From contig NZ_JAEUAV010000015.1 of the NCBI RefSeq assembly GCF_019511605.1, forward strand, positions 102,475 to 166,474: a DNA stretch of 64,000 nt, given 5' to 3'. The notes beneath the pieces were generated by a model. That model searched no databases, had not been told where the DNA came from, and saw only the letters and a list, made by a program, of their open reading frames with translations. Of this stretch, positions 17,060 through 25,645 are shown one piece after another. Origin of the DNA: Paraburkholderia phenoliruptrix. Its GTDB lineage: Bacteria; Pseudomonadota; Gammaproteobacteria; Burkholderiales; Burkholderiaceae. Numbering within the stretch: the stretch's first letter is position 1; the number at the start of each line of letters is the position of its first letter. Made by a program: the position numbers and the translations under genes.

Positions 17060-17776
17060 TCAGCGCGACTTCAATCCACGCTCTCGCAGCCACACGACCA
17101 AGCGCCAGCCCAGCAGCGCCAGCATGATCGCGCCGTAGATCTTCGGCAGCAGCAGGTCGTGCTTGCCGGCCTTCATCCACCAGAAGTGAAGAATCGCCAG
17201 GGCGCCGATCGCATAGATCACGCGATGCAAGCTCTGCCAGCGCCGACCGAGTTTGCGGACCATCGCGCGCGGCGACGTGACGGCCAACGCGATCAACAGC
17301 ACGAATGCGGCAAAGCCCACGGTGATGAAGGGCCGCTTGCCGATGTCCTGGACAATGTCCTCGACGTTGAACCACTTGTCGAACCAGAGGTAGGTGGCGA
17401 AATGCAGCGTCGCGTAGAAAAACGCGTAGAGCCCTAGCATGCGGCGAAACCGCACGAACGCCGCGATGCCGGTGATCCGGCGCAACGGCGTCACAGCCAG
17501 CGTGATGCACAGGAAGACGAGCGTCCAGAGCCCCGTGGAACGCGTGATGAACTCGATCGGGTTGGCGCCGAGCCGGTCGGTCAAGCCGAACAGCACGATG
17601 CGCGCAAGCGGATACCAGGCGGCGATAAACACCGCGATTTTCGCGGGCACTACCCAGCGCAAGCCGGCGGCCGGCCGTCGCGCCGCCGCGGAGGCCGGCG
17701 CCGTCGCACCTGCCTGCGCGCGAGGCGCATGACGCCCGATGCGGGCGGCGGGTTGAGAGTCGGAAGCCATCGTCAT
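17060..17776 (-). CDS. msrQ: MsrQ, haem-binding membrane subunit of the MsrPQ repair system
   Basis: A 238-residue inner-membrane b-type haem protein of the ferric reductase-like family that passes electrons from the respiratory chain to MsrP. About six membrane helices follow an Ala/Pro-rich, basic N-terminal segment of roughly 40 residues. Candidate haem ligands are the histidines in ATLHFATYLW, SLHRVIYA and ILHFWWMK. The start at 17776 (or the second ATG two codons later) lies five bases after the msrP stop, so the pair is co-translated. Confidence 0.94.
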   Translation of the reverse strand: MTMASDSQPAARIGRHAPRAQAGATAPASAAARRPAAGLRWVVPAKIAVFIAAWYPLARIVLFGLTDRLGANPIEFITRSTGLWTLVFLCITLAVTPLRRITGIAAFVRFRRMLGLYAFFYATLHFATYLWFDKWFNVEDIVQDIGKRPFITVGFAAFVLLIALAVTSPRAMVRKLGRRWQSLHRVIYAIGALAILHFWWMKAGKHDLLLPKIYGAIMLALLGWRLVVWLRERGLKSR

Positions 17777-17781
17777 GTCGC

Positions 17782-18777
17782 TCAGAAGTTTTTCTTCAGG
17801 TCCATGCCCTGGTACAGCGACGCCACCTGATCGCCGTAGCCATTGAACATCAACGTTTTACGCTTGGGCGTGAAAAACCCGTCTTCGCCGATGCGCCGCT
17901 CGGTCGCCTGGCTCCAGCGCGGGTGGTCGACGTTCGGGTTCACGTTCGAATAAAAACCATATTCGCTGGACGCATACGTGTTCCAGCTCGTCGGCGGCTG
18001 CTTTTCGACAAAACGGATTTTCACGAGCGACTTCGCGCTCTTGAAGCCGTACTTCCATGGCACCACGATGCGCACGGGCGCGCCGTTCTGGTTGGGCAGT
18101 ACCTGACCGTACACGCCCATCGTGAGCAGCGTGAGCGGATTCATCGCCTCGTCCATGCGCAGACCTTCAGAGTACGGCCAGTCGAGTATCGGCGTGGAAA
18201 GCCCCGGCATTTGCGACGGGTCGGCCAGCGTAATGAACTGCACGTATTTGGCGTTGCCGGTGGGCTGCACCCGCTTGATCAGCTCCGCGAGCGGCACGCC
18301 GATCCACGGAATCACCATCGACCAACCTTCCACGCAACGCAGGCGGTACACGCGCTCCTCGAGCGGCGCCAGCTTGAGCAGTTCGTCGATGTCGTACACC
18401 TTCGGATTCTTGATCTCACCCTCGACGCTCACTTTCCACGGACGCGGCCGCAACGTGCCCGCGTGCTCGGCGGGATCTGCCTTGTCGGTGCCGAATTCGT
18501 AGTAGTTGTTGTAACTGGTGATGTCCTTGAACGGCGTGACCTTGTCGAGCGCGACGAACTTTGCGTTGGTCTTTGCCGTCAGTTTCTGCGCCTTCGGGTC
18601 GGGCGACGTGTAGGCCGCCAGCGCTTCGCCGTTCACGCCAGTCAGACTGCCGAGCGCCAATGCGCCGGCTGCCTGCAGCAGGCGCCGCCGGTTCTCGAAA
18701 ATGTGCTGCGGCGTGATTTCGCTGCGCGCGATATCGTCGCCGGTGAGTTGAATCCTGTCGCTTCGCTTGATCCACAT
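17782..18777 (-). CDS. msrP: MsrP, periplasmic methionine sulfoxide reductase catalytic subunit
   Basis: A 331-residue molybdopterin enzyme that reduces protein-bound methionine sulfoxide in the periplasm. The N-terminus has a twin-arginine signal (ENRRRLLQAAGALALGSL, RR near residue 31), so it is exported folded. The molybdenum ligand is Cys148 in RLRCVEGWSMV; other family segments are NYYEFGTDK and WKYGFKS. The ATG at 18777 is chosen because GGAG lies upstream; the longer frame has no site. It is the first gene of the msrPQ pair. Confidence 0.96.
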   Translation of the reverse strand: MWIKRSDRIQLTGDDIARSEITPQHIFENRRRLLQAAGALALGSLTGVNGEALAAYTSPDPKAQKLTAKTNAKFVALDKVTPFKDITSYNNYYEFGTDKADPAEHAGTLRPRPWKVSVEGEIKNPKVYDIDELLKLAPLEERVYRLRCVEGWSMVIPWIGVPLAELIKRVQPTGNAKYVQFITLADPSQMPGLSTPILDWPYSEGLRMDEAMNPLTLLTMGVYGQVLPNQNGAPVRIVVPWKYGFKSAKSLVKIRFVEKQPPTSWNTYASSEYGFYSNVNPNVDHPRWSQATERRIGEDGFFTPKRKTLMFNGYGDQVASLYQGMDLKKNF

Positions 18778-18902
18778 CGTGCTGCTCCTTGCGGCCTGCG
18801 CTTCAGCTATCCAGCGGGGCCATAGTGATGATCGCTCGTCGGGCCATTTCACGCGTTCTCTTAATTACGAACACATTCGATGCGCAAATATTCCGCCAGC
18901 CA

Positions 18903-18938
18903 TAAAAAAACCGCCGGTGCACAACACGCGGCGGTTCT
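18903..18938 (-). terminator. Rho-independent terminator of the resB-ccsB pair
   Basis: On the minus strand AACCGCCG-type arms with one bulge are followed by TTTTTTT. It lies 24 bases after the ccsB stop. Confidence 0.85.
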
Positions 18939-18961
18939 TTGTCGGTTCAGGCGGGCGAATA

Positions 18962-20173
18962 TTACAGCTTGCCGTAACTATGCAGCCCCGACAGGAACAT
19001 GTTCACGCCGAGGAACGCGAAGGTCGTGACCAGCAGACCCGTCAGCGCCCACCAGGCGGCAACGGCGCCGCGCAGGCCCTTCATCAGACGCATATGCAGC
19101 CAGGCCGCGTAGTTCAGCCAGACGATCAACGCCCACGTTTCCTTCGGGTCCCAGCTCCAGTAGCCGCCCCAGGCTTCGGCGGCCCACAGCGCGCCAAGAA
19201 TCGTTGCGATCGTGAAGAACGCGAAGCCGACGGCGATCGACTTGTACATCACGTCGTCGAGCACTTCGAGCGCCGGCAGGCGATCGGCCAGCACGCCGCG
19301 CTCCTTGGCCAGATAGGCGACCGCGACCATTGCCGACAGCGCGAAGCTGCCGTAGCCGATGAAGTTCGCCGGCACGTGAATCTTCATCCACCAGCTTTGC
19401 AGCGCCGGCACGAGCGGTTGGATCTGCTGCGCGTCGCGGGCGACCGAGTACCACATCAGGAAGCCGACGGCGGCGCTGATCACGAGCAGAACGAATGCGC
19501 CCAGCGCGCGCGTGCTGTAGTGCTGTTCGTAATACAGATAGAAGAGCGCGGTGATCAGGCTGAACAGCACGAACACTTCGTAGAGGTTCGAAATGGGGAT
19601 ATGGCCGACGTCCGCGCCGATCAGATACGACTCGTACCAGCGCACCATCAGGCCGACAAAGCCCATCACCACGGCCACCCACGTCATGCGCGAACCGATT
19701 GCGGCGCCTGTGGGCGAGCGCGACAGCAGGCCGATCCAGTAGAACACGGTCGCGAATACGAAGAGCGCGCTCATCCACAGAATCGCGGACTGGCTCGACA
19801 GGAAATACTTCAGGAAAAATGCGTTGTCGGCGCGGCTCAGGTCGCCGTGATAGATCTGGATAGCCAGCAGCGACAGTATTGCGATGGCCGCCATCAGCGC
19901 ACGCGCAGGTTTCCAGCGCCAGCCCAGTACGACGAAGACCGGCACCGAGCACACCAGCACCAGCTTGTCGTAGTAATTCATGAACGGGTGATATCGCGAC
20001 AGGGCAAAGCCCGCGCCCGCCACCATTGCGAGGGCGAACAGCCAGTCGATCACCCCAAGCCGTTTCAGGAACGGCCGCTCGTCATATTGAGCCGCGTTGA
20101 GCGCTTCGTCCGCAGGCGACTTGCCGGGCCGCGCGGAGGAAGGGGAAGAAGAGGAAACCTGAGTCAAGTCCAT
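18962..20173 (-). CDS. ccsB: Cytochrome c biogenesis protein CcsB/CcsA family (haem export, System II)
   Basis: A 403-residue multi-spanning membrane protein carrying the WWD haem-handling motif WGGYWSWDPKETWAL, with flanking conserved histidines (HIPISNLYE, WMKIHVPANFIGYG). With ResB it forms the System II synthetase that exports haem and attaches it to CXXCH motifs in the periplasm. The start ATG at 20173 lies four bases after the resB stop; the 31 preceding in-frame residues belong to overlapping resB. This gene is also named resC or ccsA. Confidence 0.95.
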   Translation of the reverse strand: MDLTQVSSSSPSSARPGKSPADEALNAAQYDERPFLKRLGVIDWLFALAMVAGAGFALSRYHPFMNYYDKLVLVCSVPVFVVLGWRWKPARALMAAIAILSLLAIQIYHGDLSRADNAFFLKYFLSSQSAILWMSALFVFATVFYWIGLLSRSPTGAAIGSRMTWVAVVMGFVGLMVRWYESYLIGADVGHIPISNLYEVFVLFSLITALFYLYYEQHYSTRALGAFVLLVISAAVGFLMWYSVARDAQQIQPLVPALQSWWMKIHVPANFIGYGSFALSAMVAVAYLAKERGVLADRLPALEVLDDVMYKSIAVGFAFFTIATILGALWAAEAWGGYWSWDPKETWALIVWLNYAAWLHMRLMKGLRGAVAAWWALTGLLVTTFAFLGVNMFLSGLHSYGKL

Positions 20174-20177
20174 GGTA

Positions 20178-22376
20178 TTACCGGGTCGAATCTTGTGAGC
20201 TTGCGGACTGCGCGCTGCCGTTGCCGGACGCCGCATCCGCGGGCTTGGCGCCCAACGCGGCGCCAACCGCGTCGCGTGTCTGGGCGAAGTCTTTCTCGAA
20301 GTCCAGCGTTTTGCGGGCGCTCGACATGGCCATTACGACCTGCGTGCCCTGCCCGCTATCTTTGAGCCAGAACCAGAGGCGCCGTTCGCGGACGTAGAAC
20401 ATCGAAAAGATGCCCAATACGAGGAGCAGGCTGCCAAGATACACGACTTTTTTGCCCGGCGCGCGCGTCAGCTGAAATACCGAAGCCTGCACCTGCTTGA
20501 AAGAGTCGAGCTGCAGGTAGACCGGCGATCCATACAGGAAGCTGTCAGATATCGCGTTGATCGAGCTCTGGACGAAGCGGCTCGCCTCGGCATTCGCCTG
20601 TGCCTGCGGCTCGCCCTGCTGCTCGCGCGACTCTTGCCACAGATCCCACATGGAACCTTCCAGCATGCGCAGCAGCAAGCCTGCGGCCTTTTCCTGCTCG
20701 CCTTTGGGTACCGAATGGTCGATGAAACCCGCGATGGCCTGAAAGCCACCCACCGGTTGACCGTTCGGCATTTTCACGCTCGTGTCCGCCCCCGCAAACA
20801 GTGTCAGCACGCGCAATGCGCTTTCTTCCAGGTGCTGCTGCAACTCCGGGTTCGCTTCGGGAACGGAGCGCAGCGCGAAACGGTGAGCGGCTTGCGCGCG
20901 CGCGGCCGGGTTTTCCAGCGTGGCGCGCAGGTTCATCCACTCCTTGACGGTGCCGCCCGCGTCCGCGGGAATGCGCAGGTAGCGGAACGGATCGTCGGGG
21001 TTCAGGCGCATACCCGCGAGAAAGAACCTTTCGCCGCCCACCGCGACGGGCAGCATGTAGTTGTTGTACTCGCGCGCCTGGCCGTCCTTGTCGCGCACCT
21101 TGTATTGCACCGAAGGGCCCACGTTGTGCAGGTCGAGCGGCTTGGAGGTCTTTGCGCCAGAACCGAGCCGCTCGTCGAAAGCTTCCTTCAGCGAGCGGTG
21201 CGAGGCGACGCCGCGGGCGTCCGTCTGGCCGTTGGCGTTCGAAATATTTTCGACGTTGATTGCGCGAAAATCGGTGAATTCGACTGTCTGGCCGTCCGCG
21301 AGCGGCGTGGCAGAACTCAACGGCGCATTGCCGCCGATCGTGCCGCCGAACGGCGCGGTTTTCGCGCTTGCGCCGGTCATCGGGTAGGCCGTCATCTGCA
21401 TTTGCGAGCCGCCGTCCTGGAAGCTCGACTGATAGATCGACACACCGTCGTACTCGAACGGTTTGTTCACCTCGATGCGCGCCGGCACGCGCGCGCCGGT
21501 TTTGTGATCGACCACGAGGATGTCGCTCGCGAACAGCTTCGGCATGCCCGTCGAGTAATAGTCGACGATGAACTTCTGCAATTCGATGGAGAACGGCAGG
21601 TCCTGGATCAGCGAGCCGTCGGGTTGATTGAGGATCGCGGTGGACACGTGCTGTCCTTCCGGGACCCACGCGTAGCCGCGGAACGTCGGGTTGGACTGCG
21701 ACAGGCGGTGCTCCGGCGGAATTTCGTTGATCACCGTGTTGGCGCGGATCGGCGACTTGTCGAAGAGCCACATCTGCAGCTTGATGGGCAGATTGCTGTC
21801 CAGCAGGCCGCCGAGGCAAATCACCACGATAGCGAGGTGCGCGGAGATGTAGCCGAACTTGGTCAGTGCGCCGCGCTTGGCGGCGATCAGCGTCGCGCCG
21901 TCCGACTCGCGCGTGACAAACTTGTAGCCGAGTTTCGCCGACAGTTTGCCGAGGACCGCCGCCGTCTGCTCGCGTGTGCCCTGCACCGCGAACTCGCTCT
22001 TGTGATGAAACGCGCGCAGGCTGGCTTCGCGGACCTTGTCTTTCCAGCTCTTCGCGTCGGCGATCATTTTCGGCGCGTTGCGGATCACGCACAGCGACAC
22101 CGACACCATCAGAAAGCCCAGAATCAGCATGAACCACCACGAGCTGTACACCGTGTACAGGCTCAGCGCGCGGAAGATGTCGGCCCAGAACGGGCCGAAC
22201 TGATTGACGTAGTTGGGATAGGGATCGTCCTGCGTGAGAACGGTGCCGATGATGCTGGCGATGGACAGGATCACGAGCAGCGCAATCGCAAAGCGCATCG
22301 AACTGAGTAGCTCGACGACGCTGCGCAAGACGCGATTGCCCGACTTCGACTGCAAACCCGACGTGGTGACGCTCAT
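20178..22376 (-). CDS. resB: ResB/Ccs1 cytochrome c biogenesis protein
   Basis: A 732-residue partner of CcsB. Three membrane helices lie in the N-terminal quarter (FAIALLVILSIASIIGTVL, WWFMLILGFLMVSVSLCV, ISAHLAIVVICLGG), then a large periplasmic domain, and a last helix near the C-terminus (VVYLGSLLLVLGIFSMFYV). It delivers haem and holds apocytochrome. The start ATG at 22376 has GGAG five bases upstream. The tail is Ala/Ser rich. Together with the cytochrome c4 gene upstream this forms a cytochrome c block, but a terminator separates them. Confidence 0.94.
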   Translation of the reverse strand: MSVTTSGLQSKSGNRVLRSVVELLSSMRFAIALLVILSIASIIGTVLTQDDPYPNYVNQFGPFWADIFRALSLYTVYSSWWFMLILGFLMVSVSLCVIRNAPKMIADAKSWKDKVREASLRAFHHKSEFAVQGTREQTAAVLGKLSAKLGYKFVTRESDGATLIAAKRGALTKFGYISAHLAIVVICLGGLLDSNLPIKLQMWLFDKSPIRANTVINEIPPEHRLSQSNPTFRGYAWVPEGQHVSTAILNQPDGSLIQDLPFSIELQKFIVDYYSTGMPKLFASDILVVDHKTGARVPARIEVNKPFEYDGVSIYQSSFQDGGSQMQMTAYPMTGASAKTAPFGGTIGGNAPLSSATPLADGQTVEFTDFRAINVENISNANGQTDARGVASHRSLKEAFDERLGSGAKTSKPLDLHNVGPSVQYKVRDKDGQAREYNNYMLPVAVGGERFFLAGMRLNPDDPFRYLRIPADAGGTVKEWMNLRATLENPAARAQAAHRFALRSVPEANPELQQHLEESALRVLTLFAGADTSVKMPNGQPVGGFQAIAGFIDHSVPKGEQEKAAGLLLRMLEGSMWDLWQESREQQGEPQAQANAEASRFVQSSINAISDSFLYGSPVYLQLDSFKQVQASVFQLTRAPGKKVVYLGSLLLVLGIFSMFYVRERRLWFWLKDSGQGTQVVMAMSSARKTLDFEKDFAQTRDAVGAALGAKPADAASGNGSAQSASSQDSTR

Positions 22377-22396
22377 TCATACTCCGACTGAACAGC

Positions 22397-22445
22397 AAAA
22401 AAGGGTGGAGGGCGATCGTAGCTACGACGCCCCCACCCTTTTCTT
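22397..22445 (-). terminator. Terminator of the cytochrome c4 gene
   Basis: AAAAGGGTGG...GGGCG and CGCCCCCACCCTTTT arms flank an inner palindrome; T-rich on both sides. It lies between the cytochrome c4 stop and the resB start on the minus strand. Confidence 0.8.
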
Positions 22446-22492
22446 GTTTTTCACCGGCCTCGGCGGGCCGGTTGCACTTGCGCGCGGACCTG

Positions 22493-23161
22493 TTAGTGCA
22501 AGCCCGCGATGTAATCGGCAACAGCTTTGATCTCGCTGTCCGACAGACGCGATGCAACAGCATGCATCGCCTCATTGTTATTACGCGCGCCGGGGCCCTG
22601 CGTGAACGCGGTCAACTGCGCGACCGTGTATTCAGCCCATTGTCCCGACAAACGCGGATATTGCGACGGAATACCCTGCCCCGTGGGCCCGTGGCAGCTT
22701 GCACATGCCGGCACGCCCTTGTCCGCAATGCCGCCGCGATAAATCTTCTGCCCGAGCGCCACCGTGTCCTTGTTGTGCGCGTAGCCGGGCTTCTGAGCCT
22801 GCGTCGCGAAATAAGCCGCGACGTTCACCATGTCTTGATCGGATAGCGCCGAAGCCATGCCCGTCATGATCGCATTATTGCGCGCGGGCTGCTTCGCGCC
22901 GGGCTGCGGCTTGAAATCCTTGAGTTGTTTGACGAGATAGTCGGGATGCTGACCGGCCAGCTTGGGATACGCCCCGCCGGCACTGTTGCCGTCTGCGCCG
23001 TGACACGACGCGCAAACCTGCACCGCGATTGCCTGCCCCCGATTAATGTCCGGCTTTGCCGGATCTGCCTTTGCTGGATCTGCTGCTCGTGCCTGAATTG
23101 CCAAACCTGAAAGACCTGCCGCTACCTGAAACACCATCAGAGCCTTGCACAGTCGATTCAT
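22493..23161 (-). CDS. Diheme cytochrome c4
   Basis: A 222-residue periplasmic electron carrier made of two similar cytochrome c domains. Each has a CXXCH site (CASCHGADGNS near residue 51, CASCHGPTGQG near residue 153) and a later methionine ligand (IMTGMASALSD; EAMHAVASRLSD). A signal peptide ends at QARA before ADPA. I take the ATG at 23161 over the GTG two codons earlier, with AGGGTG upstream. Cytochrome c4 passes electrons to terminal oxidases. It is divergent from engB. Confidence 0.93.
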   Translation of the reverse strand: MNRLCKALMVFQVAAGLSGLAIQARAADPAKADPAKPDINRGQAIAVQVCASCHGADGNSAGGAYPKLAGQHPDYLVKQLKDFKPQPGAKQPARNNAIMTGMASALSDQDMVNVAAYFATQAQKPGYAHNKDTVALGQKIYRGGIADKGVPACASCHGPTGQGIPSQYPRLSGQWAEYTVAQLTAFTQGPGARNNNEAMHAVASRLSDSEIKAVADYIAGLH

Positions 23162-23268
23162 TCGCACACCCTGTCTCGTCTTGTGGGATTTTAGAGGTTT
23201 TGCACAATACGACGGCGACCCAAGTGACCGCCAGGAGCCGCCGAGGCACGCGGGCTGGCCCCCTCAGG

Positions 23269-23297
23269 TTTTCAGTAAACCATCGTATTGTACAATA
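23269..23297 (+). promoter_or_regulatory. Candidate engB promoter with a palindromic -10 region
   Basis: TTTTCA (23269-23274) and TACAAT (23291-23296) are 16 bases apart, about 85 bases before engB. The -10 is part of the perfect palindrome TATTGTACAATA (23286-23297), so the same bases also form a TACAAT on the minus strand facing the cytochrome c4 gene. Confidence 0.5.
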
Positions 23298-23378
23298 ACT
23301 CGCTAATCGCTAAGACGCCAGTCGGGCTTGACCCGTCCCCGTTCCGGGTTCCCCGGCGTCTCGAAATCTGGCCTGCTC

Positions 23379-24032
23379 ATGTCCTTCCTGCTCCACCAAT
23401 CCCGCTTTTTCACGACCGTCAATCACCTGCGCGATCTGCCGGCCACCGCTCAGCCAGAGATTGCTTTTGCCGGGCGCTCCAATGCGGGCAAGTCGACGGC
23501 CATCAACATTTTGTGCAATCAGAAGCGGCTGGCATTCGCGAGCAAGACGCCGGGACGTACGCAGCACATCAACTACTTTTCAGTGGGTAAGGCCGATGAA
23601 CCCGCCGGGCATCTGGTCGATCTGCCCGGCTACGGCTATGCCGAAGTTCCGGGCGCAGCCAAGGCTCACTGGGAAGCGCTGCTTTCCACGTACCTGCAAT
23701 CGCGCTCGCAATTGCGCGGCATGATTCTGATGATGGATGCGCGCCGTCCGTTGACCGATCTGGACCGGCGGATGATCGAATGGTTTGCGCCAACCGGTAA
23801 GCCGATTCACGCGCTCCTGACCAAATGCGACAAATTGACGCGCCAGGAAAGCGTCAACGCGTTGCGCACCACGAACAAGGGACTTGCCGAATACCGCGCC
23901 GCGGGTTACCAGGGCGAACTGACCGCGCAGCTCTTTTCGGCGCTCAAGCGGGTAGGTATCGAGGAAGCGCACGAACTGATCGAAAGCTGGCTTATCCCCG
24001 ATGTGAAGGGCGAAGAGAACTTTGCGCAGTAA
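23379..24032 (+). CDS. engB: Ribosome biogenesis GTPase EngB (YihA/YsxC)
   Basis: A 217-residue GTPase needed for late large-subunit assembly. G motifs are visible: G1 GRSNAGKST, G2 region KTPGRTQHINYF, G3 DLPGYGYAEV, G4 TKCDKL. The ATG at 23379 gives the family N-terminus (MSFLLHQSRFFTT); the upstream in-frame residues have no family resemblance. No strong ribosome-binding site is visible. It stands alone between divergent cytochrome c4 and co-oriented hemB. Confidence 0.95.
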   Translation: MSFLLHQSRFFTTVNHLRDLPATAQPEIAFAGRSNAGKSTAINILCNQKRLAFASKTPGRTQHINYFSVGKADEPAGHLVDLPGYGYAEVPGAAKAHWEALLSTYLQSRSQLRGMILMMDARRPLTDLDRRMIEWFAPTGKPIHALLTKCDKLTRQESVNALRTTNKGLAEYRAAGYQGELTAQLFSALKRVGIEEAHELIESWLIPDVKGEENFAQ

Positions 24033-24079
24033 ATTGCGGGGTCGGCTTCAAAGCCCAAAAATGCGGTTTCGGCGGCCCA

Positions 24080-24188
24080 TAAAAAAACCCGCCGCTTTAA
24101 CGGCGGGTCAAACAGCCTAATCGAAAAACGACAGGCACCCGCTCAGGGAGGAGAAGCGGGGAGCTCAGCGCCAGGCGCCTTGCTCGAT
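24080..24188 (-). ncRNA. Candidate small RNA with anti-Shine-Dalgarno loop, antiparallel to engB and hemB
   Basis: No protein gene fits here, but the minus strand shows a complete small-RNA layout. An extended -10-like element (TGGTATATC, about 24195-24203) is followed downstream by a hairpin whose stem CCCGCT/AGCGGG holds the loop TCTCCTCCCTG, then an A/T-rich single-stranded stretch (GTCGTTTTTCG), then a strong intrinsic terminator with seven T residues. The predicted RNA is about 105 nt. A CUCCUCC loop could pair with ribosome-binding sites, as in several Hfq-dependent sRNAs. The function is inference; no -35 match is clear. Confidence 0.45.
24081..24108 (-). terminator. Strong intrinsic terminator oriented on the minus strand
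   Basis: ACCCGCCG and CGGCGGGT form a perfect 8-bp stem with a 6-base loop. The seven A residues at 24081-24087 give TTTTTTT only for minus-strand transcripts, while engB (+) would meet no T-run. No minus-strand gene is known to end here. Confidence 0.8.
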
Positions 24189-24189
24189 C

Positions 24190-24202
24190 GGTATGATATA
24201 CC
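24190..24202. promoter_or_regulatory. Palindromic -10 region, possible bidirectional promoter for hemB and the candidate sRNA
   Basis: GGTATGATATACC reads as TATGAT on the plus strand (24192-24197, about 100 bases before hemB) and as TGGTATATC on the minus strand. No good -35 is seen in either direction. Confidence 0.4.
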
Positions 24203-24295
24203 ATTGTCTTGAAAAGTTTCCGCGAGCGGCTCCGGCCCCACCGGCACCGTCCGCGTCACCGCCCCACTCAAGATACCCACAGTTCTCGATCCCAC

Positions 24296-25294
<999 letters not shown>

Positions 25295-25645
25295 TGTGGC
25301 TTTAGGGCTGGTGGGTGCGGTTGCCGCGCCTGCCGCGGCTCCCGCGTCTGGCGCATTGGATTGCATTGATTGATGCGCGTGGGCGGTGCGCTGCCGAGGG
25401 CTTGGCGGATTGGCCCGGAAGAGAGGGAGGCGGACCTTGTGGTCGCGCCTCCTTTTTTGTGCTTGGTCGGGGAAGTGGAGGTAGGGAGCGCAAGCGGGTG
25501 GCAGGCGTGACGCTGTTGGGTGGCCTGCTGAAGTGGTGGGCTGTCTGCGGCGTACTGGGTGCTGCTGCTGCCTGCTTTCGGGCTTTCGGGCTGCCGTGCT
25601 CGTGCGCTGATGCGCCGCCGGGCGCAAAGCCAGCGCGACGTCCAG
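25295..25645. other. Convergent intergenic region hemB/dsbD
   Basis: About 350 bases with the hemB terminator and otherwise nothing I can identify. The plus strand is rich in G and T, and there is a short tandem CTTTCGGG x2 near 25577. Open frames crossing it show no family features. Confidence 0.5.
25426..25458 (+). terminator. Rho-independent terminator downstream of hemB
   Basis: GGAGGCG-GACC pairs with GGTC-G-CGCCTCC (one bulged base) around a TTGT loop, followed by TTTTTT. It lies about 130 bases past the hemB stop. Confidence 0.8.

Noticed and set aside
25459..25645. G-rich plus strand as a G-quadruplex or gene
   Set aside because: G-runs are short and irregular, and the open frames have no recognisable features.
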